From the NCBI RefSeq assembly GCF_003315035.1, contig NZ_QNRE01000015.1:1-64000 (forward strand): a stretch of 64,000 nt of DNA, written 5' to 3'. Shown here piece after piece: positions 17,430 through 25,357 of this stretch. The position numbers and the translations under genes were made by a program. This DNA comes from Nocardia puris. GTDB taxonomy: Bacteria; Actinomycetota; Actinomycetes; Mycobacteriales; Mycobacteriaceae. Numbering within the stretch: the stretch's first letter is position 1; each line of letters starts with the position of its first letter. The notes under the pieces were generated by a model. The model saw only the letters and a program-made list of their open reading frames with translations, ran no database searches and was not told the DNA's origin.

Positions 17430-18368
17430 TCAGTGCGGGATCGCGTCGATCAGTCGACGAGCACCCTGGCGCAGCAGATTCGAGCCGATGAAGAATCCCA
17501 ACGCATCGGGGTCTTCGGCGACCCCCCAATCCTGAGCATCGAGCCACTGAGAGCCGTCAGCGGAGAACACGGTCCCGCGCAATTGGATCCGTCCGCCTGG
17601 CGCATCGGTGGCCAATCCCGCGATCGGGGAATTGCAGTGTCCTTGCAGGGCGTGGAGCATCGCCCGCTCGGCGGCAGCGTGACGGCGGGTGCGGCCGTCG
17701 TCGAGCTGGGCGGCCAGCGTCAGCAGCTCGGCGTCATCGGCGCGGCACTGCAACGCGATGATGCCCGCTCCGATGGGCGGGCACATCTCCTCCACGGTGA
17801 GGGTTTCGGTGATGCGGTGCTGCTGACCGACGCGGTGAAGACCCGATACCGCGGCGATGAGAGCGTCGAAGTGCCCTTCGTCGAGGCGAGCCAGCCGCGA
17901 ATTGACGTTGCCGCGCAACGGCTGGATATCCAGGTGTGGATGCCGCAGCTGCAATTGCGCCCTTCGACGGACCGAACTGGTGCCGACGACAGCACCGGCT
18001 GGCAGGTCGGCCAGCGCCAACCCGGATCGACTGATCACCGCGTCGTGGACGTCCTCACGGGGCAGGTACGCGGCGAAGGCCAGTCCCTGCGGAATGGGGA
18101 TGTCGCCTGGGATGTCCTTGAGGCAGTGCACCGCCAGGTCGGCGTCACCGCTGAGCAGCGCGGCGTCGATCTCCTTCACGAACGCGCCCTTTCCCCCCAG
18201 GGCGGCGAGGTCGCCCATCCACCGGTCACCGGCAGTGGTGAGCTTGACGAGTTCGGTGTCGGCGCCGAGCGCGGCCAGGCCGGCGGCGACTTGCTCGGCC
18301 TGGTGTACCGCCATCGGGCTCGACCGGGTGGATATCCGAATGGTGCGTGACCGCGACATGGCGGGCAC
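17430..18368 (-). CDS. hemC: Hydroxymethylbilane synthase (porphobilinogen deaminase)
   Basis: 312 residues, normal family length. HemC joins four porphobilinogen units into hydroxymethylbilane. Visible signatures: RISTRSSPMA at the start, GKGAFVKEID, the HCLKDIP loop with catalytic Asp, VGTSSVRRRAQL, LRGNVNSRLARLDEG, and QGHCNSPIAG with the cysteine that anchors the dipyrromethane cofactor. It is therefore likely active. The common IGQGAL motif is IGAGII here, so it is divergent. It is the last gene of an operon after an O-methyltransferase and a HemB homologue. GTG 18368 or ATG 18359 may start it. A core haem copy probably exists elsewhere in the genome, so this looks like a pathway-specific paralogue. 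Confidence 0.85.
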   Translation of the reverse strand: MPAMSRSRTIRISTRSSPMAVHQAEQVAAGLAALGADTELVKLTTAGDRWMGDLAALGGKGAFVKEIDAALLSGDADLAVHCLKDIPGDIPIPQGLAFAAYLPREDVHDAVISRSGLALADLPAGAVVGTSSVRRRAQLQLRHPHLDIQPLRGNVNSRLARLDEGHFDALIAAVSGLHRVGQQHRITETLTVEEMCPPIGAGIIALQCRADDAELLTLAAQLDDGRTRRHAAAERAMLHALQGHCNSPIAGLATDAPGGRIQLRGTVFSADGSQWLDAQDWGVAEDPDALGFFIGSNLLRQGARRLIDAIPH

Positions 18369-18369
18369 T

Positions 18370-18957
18370 CTACTCGGCCCGCTTCGTGCCGACGATCAGA
18401 CCGCTGTCCCAGTCCAAGACCGAGAGCAGAAGCGTTGTCTCATCGCCGATTTCGCGCATCAGCTGGTCGACGCGCGCCTGATGATCGGCTGGCCAGGTGT
18501 GCTGGGGCAGCAGGTCGTCGACGACCCAGATACCGCCCGGCGTGAGCCGAGACAGCAGCTGATCCCGGTCGTGGAACTTCCCCGGTCGGCAGTCGACGAA
18601 CGCGAGGTCGAACATGCCGTGGTCGCTGGCAAGGAACTCACTGGCGTCGCCGATATGTGTGGTGACTCGGTGGTCGCTGCCCACCACGTCGCGGGCGATC
18701 TCAGCGACCGGCGGGTCGGCGTCGACGGTGACCAGCCGGGCGGTGGAGTCCATGCCGTCTAGCAGCCAGGCCGCGCCGACTCCCACCCCGGTGCCGAGCT
18801 CGAGGATGCGGCCGCCGGGCTTCGTCGCGGCGAGCGTGCGCAGCAGCGCGCCGGTTCGGTCCGTACACGACATCTGGAATCCCGCGGACAGTGCGCGTCG
18901 CTGGGCGTGGATGACCAGCGGCGGCACGGTGATCGGTGGTGCGGTGAGAGTGGGCAT
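18370..18957 (-). CDS. SAM-dependent O-methyltransferase
   Basis: 195 residues of the caffeoyl-CoA/catechol O-methyltransferase type. The glycine loop GGRILELGTGVGVGAAWLL binds SAM, with acidic VTVDADPP after it, then a DLAFVDCRPGKF segment with the metal-site aspartate and GGIWVVDDLL. The N-terminus (PLVIHAQRRALSAGFQMSC) matches the family's substrate-side helices. ATG 18957 overlaps the hemB-like stop by one base, so translation is coupled. Sitting between hemB-like and hemC genes, it probably methylates a product of that pathway; the substrate is unknown. Confidence 0.82.
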   Translation of the reverse strand: MPTLTAPPITVPPLVIHAQRRALSAGFQMSCTDRTGALLRTLAATKPGGRILELGTGVGVGAAWLLDGMDSTARLVTVDADPPVAEIARDVVGSDHRVTTHIGDASEFLASDHGMFDLAFVDCRPGKFHDRDQLLSRLTPGGIWVVDDLLPQHTWPADHQARVDQLMREIGDETTLLLSVLDWDSGLIVGTKRAE

Positions 18958-19934
18958 CACTTCTCCTCGGTGAGCAGGCGGGCGGCGCGGGTCGCGTCGT
19001 AGGTCATGATCAGGTCGGCGCCTGCTCGCTTGAGCGAGCGCAGGTATTCGAGCAGGACCGCATCCGAGGCGGTCGCGAACATCTGGGACTCCCCCAGTGG
19101 TGAGAACGCGGTCAGCGGAACGTGGGTGCTCGCTCGCAGTTTGGTCAGCACGTCGATCGAGGTCATGGCAGGCTGGACCAGTGCGGAGTCCGCGCCCTCT
19201 CTGATCCAGCGCTCGGCCTGCAATAGCGCGAGTCCGGCGCGGTCGGGATCGATCTGGAAACCTCGTCGGTTGCCGCGGCCGGGTTCGGTGTTCATCGCGG
19301 ATTTGTAGGCGGTGAACAGGGCGCTGTCGAAGATGACGCTGGGGGTGATCGCGACGTCGCCGAATCCTCGCTCGTCGAGGACGCGTCGGATCTCCATCAC
19401 CGAGCCGTCGAGTACCGCTGCCGGGCCGATGATGTCCGCGCCGGCCTGGGCATGCAGCGTGGCCATCGACGACATCAGGGTGTAGGTCGCGGCCAGATCG
19501 GTCCGGCCATGGTCGTCGAGCACGACGCATTCGCCGGTGTCGGTCCACGCGCAGCCACATACCTCGGTGGAGATCACCATTCCCGGAACCGCCGCACGAA
19601 CGGTCTGGATCGACTGGACCATCAGGTTGTCCGGGGCGATGGCGGCGGTGCCCGCAGGGGTCTTGTTCTCGACGAAGGCGAACAGCTTGATCGCATGAAC
19701 GCCCAACGCCCACAGTTCGTCGGCGAAGGCGGGTAGACCACTCAGCCGTACCGCCGTCGGGATGTGACGATAGGTCTCGGGGCTTCGGTGGTCCGGCTGC
19801 ACCAGCACCGGAGCGATCAGGTCTGCGGGCGTGAGCAGTTCACGGTGCAGCAGCGCCCTGACTCGGCCGCGGGCACGAGTAGGGGTGACGCCAGTTACCT
19901 CGCGGCGGGCACGGACGGGAATCGTAGTGGTCAT
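18957..19934 (-). CDS. HemB-like protein lacking both catalytic lysines
   Basis: 325 residues aligning throughout with porphobilinogen synthase (5-aminolevulinate dehydratase). The zinc cysteines are kept with exact spacing (CGC at 126-128 and C136), and so are GADIIGPAAVLDGSV, FQIDPDR, and the terminal RAGADLIMTYDA. The two Schiff-base lysines are gone: the SAK segment reads SVI (Ile 201) and the VKPA segment reads VQPA (Gln 254). The SGEY motif reads LGES. Normal porphobilinogen synthesis is thus unlikely; a new condensation, a scaffold role or a sensor are possible. ATG 19934 is chosen because AAGGAG lies nine bases upstream. Co-transcribed with the methyltransferase and hemC. Confidence 0.9.
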   Translation of the reverse strand: MTTTIPVRARREVTGVTPTRARGRVRALLHRELLTPADLIAPVLVQPDHRSPETYRHIPTAVRLSGLPAFADELWALGVHAIKLFAFVENKTPAGTAAIAPDNLMVQSIQTVRAAVPGMVISTEVCGCAWTDTGECVVLDDHGRTDLAATYTLMSSMATLHAQAGADIIGPAAVLDGSVMEIRRVLDERGFGDVAITPSVIFDSALFTAYKSAMNTEPGRGNRRGFQIDPDRAGLALLQAERWIREGADSALVQPAMTSIDVLTKLRASTHVPLTAFSPLGESQMFATASDAVLLEYLRSLKRAGADLIMTYDATRAARLLTEEK

Positions 19935-20163
19935 CGGCGGTGTCTCCTTGTCGGATGATGGTCGAAACGTGTTCGGCATGAGTGGATTCAGGACTCAGTA
20001 GCTGCGAGTCGGCAGTGGCGGCGATTGCGGTGTGCCGTGCTAGTAGGTCCCGGTCGGCGTCGAGGATCTGAGGATGGCGCTGCGGCAACGCGGGGCCTTT
20101 GCCAGCGAGCAGTTGAACAAGCGTTGATCGGCTGGGCCGACAGAAGCAGGACGTCGGGGGCAT
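19840..20163 (-). CDS. Small hypothetical protein, coupled start
   Basis: The ATG at 20163 directly follows the TGA of the preceding gene, suggesting translational coupling. The first 60 residues (QLLAGKGPALPQRHPQILDA, then DRDLLARHTAIAATADSQLL) look like protein; the end overlaps the hemB-like gene by about 95 bases and looks like shadow. No family recognised. It may be a short or broken operon member. Confidence 0.33.
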   Translation of the reverse strand: MPPTSCFCRPSRSTLVQLLAGKGPALPQRHPQILDADRDLLARHTAIAATADSQLLSPESTHAEHVSTIIRQGDTADDHYDSRPCPPRGNWRHPYSCPRPSQGAAAP

Positions 20164-20505
20164 TCACTGCAGGCTCCCCCGCGGGCGGTCGATCGGTTCC
20201 TCGTCACCGAAGCGGTTGAACAGCAGCTCGTGGAGGGCGTTTGTCGGCGTCATTCGGCCTGCGCGGATTTGTGCCCGCAGCGCGGCGCGTTTGCAGGCAC
20301 AGTCCTCGGCAGAGCACGACTTGTGCTTCTGGGTGAGTTCGTGGGCGCGATCGGCGGACAACGGCCGCGCGGGTGCGCGGTGTGCGAGATCCGCGTGTAT
20401 ATCCGATACCGAGATTCCGTGCGCGTCTCGCGACCACCACATGTTCATCGCGACGAGGACGGCGATCCCGACTGTCAGGACGGCCCCGACGACGAGTGCG
20501 GTCAT
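20164..20505 (-). CDS. Small membrane-anchored protein
   Basis: 113 residues. One hydrophobic helix (residues about 3-20, LVVGAVLTVGIAVLVAMNMW) is followed by a polar domain with three close cysteines (KSCSAEDCACKRAAL) that could bind metal or form a disulfide, and an acidic, Pro-rich end. ATG 20505 overlaps the stop of the upstream gene (ATGA). Function unknown; the order suggests it works with the two small proteins encoded before it in the GntR-linked operon. Confidence 0.7.
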   Translation of the reverse strand: MTALVVGAVLTVGIAVLVAMNMWWSRDAHGISVSDIHADLAHRAPARPLSADRAHELTQKHKSCSAEDCACKRAALRAQIRAGRMTPTNALHELLFNRFGDEEPIDRPRGSLQ

Positions 20506-20990
20506 TGCTGTCTCGCCGGCGCGACGCAATCCAGAATTGCTTGGGCAACTACCGCTCCGGACGGCAGTGGCGCGGTCGGCGGTTCGACCCAGTACCGCAG
20601 GTTCTCGTGCCACTCGGTGGGCGCAGGCAGCGCGATCTGTGTTCCGGAGCGGGCCAGTGCTACCTGGTGCCGGAAAAGCCGGGCGCAGGTGACTTGGTCG
20701 TTGGGTGCGTTGCCGGTCACCAGTAGCGTCCAGCGCTTGGAGCGGGGGTGCGAGATCACCGGGCCGAGGTCGATCTGCCTGGCACGCAAGTGATTACGGA
20801 CTTTGGTCGCCAGTTCGGCGGGCATGGTCAGCCCCGCCAGGCGGCTGTTGGCGACGACGATGAGCCGCCCTAGGTCCACCTGGACACGCGCGTCGATCCC
20901 GTGCGCGCGGTAGAACTCGCAGTGCGTGTGCAGGGCCGACGGCCCTGCTGCCGACGAGGGGTGCTGTGCTTCCGCAGCTACAGACGTCAT
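20502..20990 (-). CDS. Hypothetical protein, 162 aa
   Basis: Unknown soluble protein. Residues about 25-55 (CEFYRAHGIDARVQVDLGRL followed by IVVANSRLAGLTMP) and 75-130 (LGPVISHPRSKRWTLLVTG, then a RLFRHQVALARSGTQIALP helix-strand unit) resemble a mixed alpha/beta domain seen in small proteins of actinobacterial integrative elements, where it often sits near a GntR regulator. ATG 20990 is chosen because it opens cleanly 11 bases after the previous stop. It overlaps the next gene by four bases. Confidence 0.75.
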   Translation of the reverse strand: MTSVAAEAQHPSSAAGPSALHTHCEFYRAHGIDARVQVDLGRLIVVANSRLAGLTMPAELATKVRNHLRARQIDLGPVISHPRSKRWTLLVTGNAPNDQVTCARLFRHQVALARSGTQIALPAPTEWHENLRYWVEPPTAPLPSGAVVAQAILDCVAPARQQ

Positions 20991-21001
20991 GGCTGCCCCC
21001 C

Positions 21002-21424
21002 TCAACTGCCCAGAGCGACAGGCGAACCAGCGGTGCGCGACCAGCCACTGGCCACGGCCAGTGCCCGACCCAACAACCACGACCGGGACACCGATACCGG
21101 ATATGGCTCCGGCTCGGCGGCGGTCCGGATCGGAATCCGTGACATCTCGGCGACGTCGCACAACTCCAGCATTCGAGCCGTCTCATTGAGTGTGAGGCCG
21201 ATGGGCCGCACCATCGCTTCGAGTTCACGCCACCGTGGGTCGGCTGGGGGGAGCGGCAGAACCTCGCTGATCGTGTCGGCCAGGACGATCAGTGCCAGCG
21301 CCTGATCGGCGGTGAAGGTTCGGCCCCGCATCGGCGGACAGATCCACCGCCCCGCCCCGACCGCCACCGCGCACACCGCCGACCTGTCGGTGCGAATCCC
21401 CTTGCAGTCCATCTCGACGGTCAT
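21002..21424 (-). CDS. Hypothetical protein, first gene of the operon
   Basis: 140 residues, unknown function. It has a strand-rich start (VCAVAVGAGRWICPP), a helical middle (FTADQALALIVLADTISEVL, then LEAMVRPIGLTLNETARMLE) and a basic end. It is the first of seven closely spaced minus-strand genes leading to hemC. The operator-like inverted repeats at 21487-21518 lie about 65 bases before its start, so this is the likely regulated promoter of the operon. Confidence 0.72.
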   Translation of the reverse strand: MTVEMDCKGIRTDRSAVCAVAVGAGRWICPPMRGRTFTADQALALIVLADTISEVLPLPPADPRWRELEAMVRPIGLTLNETARMLELCDVAEMSRIPIRTAAEPEPYPVSVSRSWLLGRALAVASGWSRTAGSPVALGS

Positions 21425-21486
21425 CTCGGCCCGTCCCTCCGCGATGTGGCTTGGTGAGGCGCGCGTCCGGCGCCACTATTGGACTA

Positions 21487-21518
21487 TGCCACTTTAGAGG
21501 CCAGTGGCATAGGCCACT
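21487..21518. promoter_or_regulatory. GCCACT/AGTGGC operator cluster
   Basis: TGCCACT (21487-21493) is an inverted match to AGTGGCA (21503-21509), and AGTGGC (21503-21508) with GCCACT (21513-21518) forms a second palindrome spaced by four. The cluster lies between the gntR stop and the operon start. The same half-site recurs at 22327-22350 beside the gntR start. Downstream, CCGAAAAATTTTCGG (21529-21543) is an additional near-perfect palindrome. Confidence 0.6.
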
Positions 21519-21552
21519 TGGTCGATGACCGAAAAATTTTCGGAGAGCGAGA

Positions 21553-22293
21553 TCAGAGGGTGATCGGATATTCCTGACGGAACGTCCACGTCGACGGAGG
21601 GTAGACAGCCTCGTCGACTTGCAGCGGAGTCTCACCGGGACCGTAGGCGACCAGCCAGTAGACCAGCACAGCCGATCCGTGGTCGAGCCGGAGATAGTCC
21701 GCCTCGGCCTCCGTCGCGACGCGGGCGCTGACCTGATCGCGAGCGAATGACGCACGCAGTCCCAGCGTTTCAGCCAGATACCGCAGTGTCCCTCCCCGAA
21801 TGCGCTCCGGGGTCAGCAAGGCCGGGGCAGTCTCCGCGAGCTCGGCCGGGAACCAGCTGGTAGAGAACTCGATCGGACGGTCGTTGGTGATGAGTCGGCA
21901 CCGCCGAATGACCTGGGAGTCCGGGTCGATTCCGAGCGAGCGCGCGACATCGGCTGGCGCGTCGACGATTCCGACACTCGGAAAGCTGACGCTCTCCGCG
22001 TCGCTGTACATCGTGCCCAACGCGGCCGCACGCTCATACCGCTCGCGAGCACGTGGCGCCGCCGCGACGTCACGCACGATCGTGCCCGACCCCACGCGTG
22101 ACTCGACCAGGCCCTGCGAACGAAGGACCGCCACCGCACTGGATGCGGTCGGCCGTGAGACGCCCCAGCGTTTGGCCAGTTCCCGTTCCGAGGGCAGCTT
22201 GTCGCCGGGCCGCAGGTCGCCGCGAACGATCTCGTCACGCAGCGCGCTGGCGATTTGCTTGTACGGCGCTGCGACCTGCTCGATGTTCGGCAC
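21553..22293 (-). CDS. GntR/HutC-family regulator with UTRA domain
   Basis: 246 residues. The winged helix spans residues about 8-75 (YKQIASALRDEIVRGDLRPG, LPSERELAKRWGVSRPTASS, GLVESRVGSGTIV). A UTRA effector domain follows from about 95 to 240 (VIRRCRLITNDRPIEFSTSW, RIRGGTLRYLAETLGL, LVYWLVAYGPGETPLQVDE). Relatives such as KorSA control transfer or metabolism in actinobacterial mobile elements and respond to small molecules. It is divergent from a DUF1152 gene and lies upstream of the operon leading to hemC. Shared half-sites at both intergenic regions make it the probable repressor of both. Confidence 0.95.
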   Translation of the reverse strand: MPNIEQVAAPYKQIASALRDEIVRGDLRPGDKLPSERELAKRWGVSRPTASSAVAVLRSQGLVESRVGSGTIVRDVAAAPRARERYERAAALGTMYSDAESVSFPSVGIVDAPADVARSLGIDPDSQVIRRCRLITNDRPIEFSTSWFPAELAETAPALLTPERIRGGTLRYLAETLGLRASFARDQVSARVATEAEADYLRLDHGSAVLVYWLVAYGPGETPLQVDEAVYPPSTWTFRQEYPITL

Positions 22294-22326
22294 AGCAACT
22301 TCCTCTCGTGGGCGACCTAGTACCCT

Positions 22327-22350
22327 AGGCCACTAGCCACATTAGCCACT
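22327..22350. promoter_or_regulatory. Three direct GCCAC half-sites in the divergent promoter
   Basis: AGGCCACTA, TAGCCACA and TAGCCACTT lie in tandem between the gntR start (22293) and the DUF1152 start (22379), about one helical turn apart. They match the half-site of the 21487-21518 operator. Likely autoregulatory binding sites of the GntR protein. Confidence 0.55.
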
Positions 22351-22378
22351 TTTTCGCTCGACGACAGTAGGCAGACTC

Positions 22379-23500
22379 ATGAGGAATGCAGTGGCCTTCG
22401 CCGCAGGTGGTGGCGGGGATGCCATCTCCGCCGCCGTGCTCGGACATGCGCTCGCCGATCAGATTGCAGTCTCGGCCATCATGAGCTGGTCGTGGGACCG
22501 GCTGCTCATGGACCCCTTGCCCGGTCCACGCAGTGCAGCCGACTTCGACGGTCTGATCGACCATGGATCCGGCCTTTACGAGGTCGGACCGAATGCCAGC
22601 CTGAACACCGGGGGGCTGTCGACACTCCCCCGCCTCGCCAACCATACGAACGTGCCGATGCTGTTGGCTGATCCGGAACACGGCGCCGTGGGACTGAGCC
22701 GTCAACTGAGGCGGGCGGCGAAGGTTTTCAACGCAGACCTGCTACTGGTGGTCGATGTCGGAGGCGACATCCTGGCAGCCGGACACGAACCCGGCCTGCG
22801 CAGCCCACTCGCCGACTCGCTCGCCCTGGCCGCGGCCGTCGGGACCGGATTGCCGACGGACGTTCTTGTCACGGGACTGGGCCTCGACGGCGAGCTCGCC
22901 CTCGACGAACTCGAGCATCGGCTTGCTCGACTTGAGGCCGCTCGGCTGATCGATCTGCAGCCGCAGGACGCCGCCGAGCTGGACGGCGTGTGGCAATGGC
23001 ACCCATCTGAGGCGAATGCACTGCTTGCCGTCGCCGCGGCAGGCTGGCGTGGACGCGTCGAGTCTCAACGCGACACCACGATCGTCGTTGACGGCCGCTG
23101 CACCACGGTCTTCCGCGTCGAGGCGGGCCGACTCGCCAACGACTCGATCGCTGCCGACCTGGCCTCAGTCGGCACCCTCGACCACGCCGAACAGCTAGTC
23201 CGTGCCCGACGGGGCATCAGCGACATCGACATCGAGCGAAAACGGCTCGTCGTGCGGCGCCAGCCACGCACTTCGGGCCTTGACGCGCTCGACTTCCTCG
23301 ACCGATACGTTCAGGATGCCGCGAATCGCGGGACCGACGCCCTGACCATCCGGCGTGTTCTCGAACTCACTGACGCGACAAGCCCCACTGCTGCCACGAC
23401 CATCCGCGAACACCTTCGCCGGCGCCGACCGGAAAACTTCCTGCCACCCCTATATCTCACCTCGCCCTGCCCAGGGCCGGCGACTGTCGAAGGCCAGTAA
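22379..23500 (+). CDS. DUF1152 domain protein
   Basis: 373 residues, full length for DUF1152. Recognised by the glycine-rich start (AFAAGGGGDAISAAVLGHAL), WSWDRLLMDPLPGPR, and the diagnostic block DVGGDILAAGHEPGLRSPL followed by ADSLALAA. The biochemical role of the family is not established; its glycine-rich loop suggests nucleotide or cofactor binding. The gene is divergent from gntR and shares its operator region. A clear ribosome-binding site is not visible before ATG 22379, so the transcript may have little or no leader. Confidence 0.85.
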   Translation: MRNAVAFAAGGGGDAISAAVLGHALADQIAVSAIMSWSWDRLLMDPLPGPRSAADFDGLIDHGSGLYEVGPNASLNTGGLSTLPRLANHTNVPMLLADPEHGAVGLSRQLRRAAKVFNADLLLVVDVGGDILAAGHEPGLRSPLADSLALAAAVGTGLPTDVLVTGLGLDGELALDELEHRLARLEAARLIDLQPQDAAELDGVWQWHPSEANALLAVAAAGWRGRVESQRDTTIVVDGRCTTVFRVEAGRLANDSIAADLASVGTLDHAEQLVRARRGISDIDIERKRLVVRRQPRTSGLDALDFLDRYVQDAANRGTDALTIRRVLELTDATSPTAATTIREHLRRRRPENFLPPLYLTSPCPGPATVEGQ

Positions 23501-23574
23501 CGCACTGGCCTGGGGTCACTTCGGGGACGGAGGCCCATTCGGTCCAGCTCGGCGCCATCCGAAGGAGTCCGTCG

Positions 23575-23776
23575 GTGACCACCGTCCGTGTCGAGATCAC
23601 CGGCGGCCTGGCGGTCGTCGAACCGGCTGCGGCACTGTCGTTTCCGCTGCGGTGGCTAGCGCCAGACGCTACGACGCAGGCCGCTCACCTGGGAATATGC
23701 GCGGGTCACCGTCGCCAACGGGGTGTCGCATGCCGTATCGTTCGAACGTATGTGCGATGCGATCGGCGGCGGATGA
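23575..23776 (+). pseudogene. Small gene upstream of imuA', frameshifted
   Basis: GAAGGAG precedes GTG 23575, which starts a plausible protein (VRVEITGGLAVVEPAAALSF ... PLRW). The continuation WEYARVTVANGVSHAVSF ... CDAIGGG is read in a different frame and stops at a TGA overlapping the ImuA' ATG. One shift near 23,655-23,685 joins them. The whole would be about 65 residues. The LexA box lies inside its 3' end. Function unknown. Confidence 0.38.
23742..23757. promoter_or_regulatory. LexA (SOS) box before imuA'
   Basis: TCGAACGTATGTGCGA differs at one half-site base from the actinobacterial consensus TCGAAC-N4-GTTCGA. It ends 16 bases before the ATG at 23773. Confidence 0.75.
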
Positions 23777-24537
23777 GTGCCCCGGCGCGCCGGTCCGGTG
23801 CGCTGGATCCGGCGCTGGCGGGTCGGTCGCGCGACGAGCAGCTGGCGGAGCTGCGGGGCCGCATCGCTCGGGTCGACGGCCGGATCGGCGCGGGCGCGCG
23901 GGCCCGGGTACGCGCGGCCGACGTGCTCGAGGTGCCCGGCGCCCTCGGCGACGTGCTGCCCGACGGCGGGCTCGCGCGCGGAACGACAGTGCGGTGCGGG
24001 CGGGGCAGCGTGCTGACCGGCCTGCTCGCCGCGGTCACCGGCGGCGGCCGCTCGGCCGCGGTCGTCGGTGGTACCTCCCTGGGCCTGCTGGCAGCCCACG
24101 AGATGGGCGCGCAGCTCGATCGACTGGCCCTTGTTGACCCGACGCGCGGCGACCCGGGTGAGGTGGCGTCCGTGCTGCTGGACGGCCTGGACCTCGTTGT
24201 GCTCGACGTCGACGACATCGTGGTGCCGCCCTCACGCTGGAAAGTCATCACCGCGCGGGCCCGCGCGAGCGGGTCGGTGCTGATCGTGTCCGGACGGCAC
24301 GTACGCACACCGGGCACGAACCTGGATCTGTCGGCGCATCCGATCGGCTACACCGGCCTGGGGCGGGGCCACGGCCGCGTCCGCGCGGTGCACCTGGAGG
24401 TGACCGTCACCGACCGCGCCGGACAACCGCGTCGTTCCCATCTGACGCTCGCCGCGGCCGGTGACGGTAGCGTCCGGTGGGAGCCTTACGCGGCACCCGC
24501 CCAGGCCGTGCATCCGCGATTTTCGCGTACCGGGTGA
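23773..24537 (+). CDS. ImuA'-like SOS protein
   Basis: 254 residues resembling actinobacterial ImuA', a RecA-like protein that works with ImuB and DnaE2 in mutagenic repair. Matching features: a basic N-terminal helix region (DEQLAELRGRIARVDGRIG), GLARGTTVRCG, VLTGLLAAVTGGGRSAAVVGG, LALVDP, LDGLDLVVLDVDD, ARARASGSVLIVSG, and the terminal GYTGLGRGHGRVRAVHLEV. A LexA box immediately upstream supports SOS control. Unusually, imuB and dnaE2 do not follow; the next genes are unrelated small proteins and a ligase. It may be an orphan copy acting with chromosomal partners. Confidence 0.8.
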   Translation: MSAPARRSGALDPALAGRSRDEQLAELRGRIARVDGRIGAGARARVRAADVLEVPGALGDVLPDGGLARGTTVRCGRGSVLTGLLAAVTGGGRSAAVVGGTSLGLLAAHEMGAQLDRLALVDPTRGDPGEVASVLLDGLDLVVLDVDDIVVPPSRWKVITARARASGSVLIVSGRHVRTPGTNLDLSAHPIGYTGLGRGHGRVRAVHLEVTVTDRAGQPRRSHLTLAAAGDGSVRWEPYAAPAQAVHPRFSRTG

Positions 24538-24708
24538 GCTGGCGAGGACTCGAGAGCGATCGATCCGCCGCTCCACGAGGTCGCTCATACTTTCCCCTGA
24601 GGCGTCGGTGCAGTCTTGGGCTGCGATCAGAGGGTTCGCCTTGGAGACAGTGTCTGCATGGCGATGCGGCCAGGCTTGGCCCATCCGCGTGCCAGTCATA
24701 CTGTCCCG

Positions 24709-24810
24709 ATGATCTTTTTCGCCTGTGCCGCGTGCGAGCAACCGCTCACCGGTGACCTCCGAGAGTCGCAGATGTTCCCGGCCAGGCACGGCCGGCGCGC
24801 GACAGCCTAA
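24709..24810 (+). CDS. Very short zinc-ribbon-like peptide or remnant
   Basis: ATG 24709 opens a 33-residue frame starting IFFACAACEQPLTGDL, which resembles the N-terminal zinc ribbon of small actinobacterial proteins (CxxC). It ends too early for a full protein and has no good ribosome-binding site, so it is probably a truncated gene. The rest of 24,538-24,806 shows nothing else. Confidence 0.25.
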   Translation: MIFFACAACEQPLTGDLRESQMFPARHGRRATA

Positions 24811-25256
24811 GGCGTGGGGCGGCGGCCGCGGCGGGGCGAGGCCGCGGCCCGGCGGGGTCGCAGCGCGTAGGCCGGGACGAGTTGATCGGCCAGGACCAGC
24901 GGATCGCGGCGGCCGTCGGCGTAGGCGATCGAGTAGGTGACGCGACCCATCCACCAGCCGTCGACGCTGGGCACCCAGTGGCTCAGCCACCCCGGGCGCT
25001 CGCCGCGCATGTCCAACCCGGCCCCGTTGACATGGCAAGGTGCGCCCGGATCCCGGATCAGCACCGCGTCCAGCCGTACCCATACCGGCCTTGGAGCCTG
25101 CACCACGGTGCGAGCGAAATGCCCTGTGGCGTCCGGATACAGCAGTTCCGGCTCGGTGCCCTCGGTCCTGGGCGCACTGGGATCGACCCGCGGGGTCGGC
25201 ACGTCGGCGGACGGCGACATTTCGGCGCCATCGGGTGTCGACGTTGGTCCGCCCAT
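24807..25256 (-). CDS. Hypothetical protein divergent from ligase gene
   Basis: 149 residues, not recognised. A Pro/Asp-rich N-terminus is followed by a compact domain (PVWVRLDAVLIRDPGAPCHV, GERPGWLSHWVPSVDGWWMG, VTYSIAYADGRRDPLVLADQ) and a basic Ala/Arg tail. ATG 25256 follows GGAGGG by about nine bases. It shares an intergenic region containing a near-perfect LexA box with the divergent DNA-ligase gene, so it is likely DNA-damage inducible. Confidence 0.62.
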   Translation of the reverse strand: MGGPTSTPDGAEMSPSADVPTPRVDPSAPRTEGTEPELLYPDATGHFARTVVQAPRPVWVRLDAVLIRDPGAPCHVNGAGLDMRGERPGWLSHWVPSVDGWWMGRVTYSIAYADGRRDPLVLADQLVPAYALRPRRAAASPRRGRRPTP

Positions 25257-25276
25257 CGGATCGCCACCCTCCGATC

Positions 25277-25292
25277 TCGAACGCATGTTCGA
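25277..25292. promoter_or_regulatory. LexA (SOS) box in divergent promoter
   Basis: TCGAACGCATGTTCGA has perfect TCGAAC/GTTCGA arms. A good -10 hexamer, TAGAAT (25293-25298), follows it in the direction of the ligase gene, whose ATG is about 60 bases downstream. The box also overlaps the upstream region of the minus-strand gene. Confidence 0.82.
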
Positions 25293-25357
25293 TAGAATAC
25301 CGTACGGTTCGCTCGTCGCGCCGAGTCCTTCGCAGCGTTTGCCGTACGTATGCTCGG

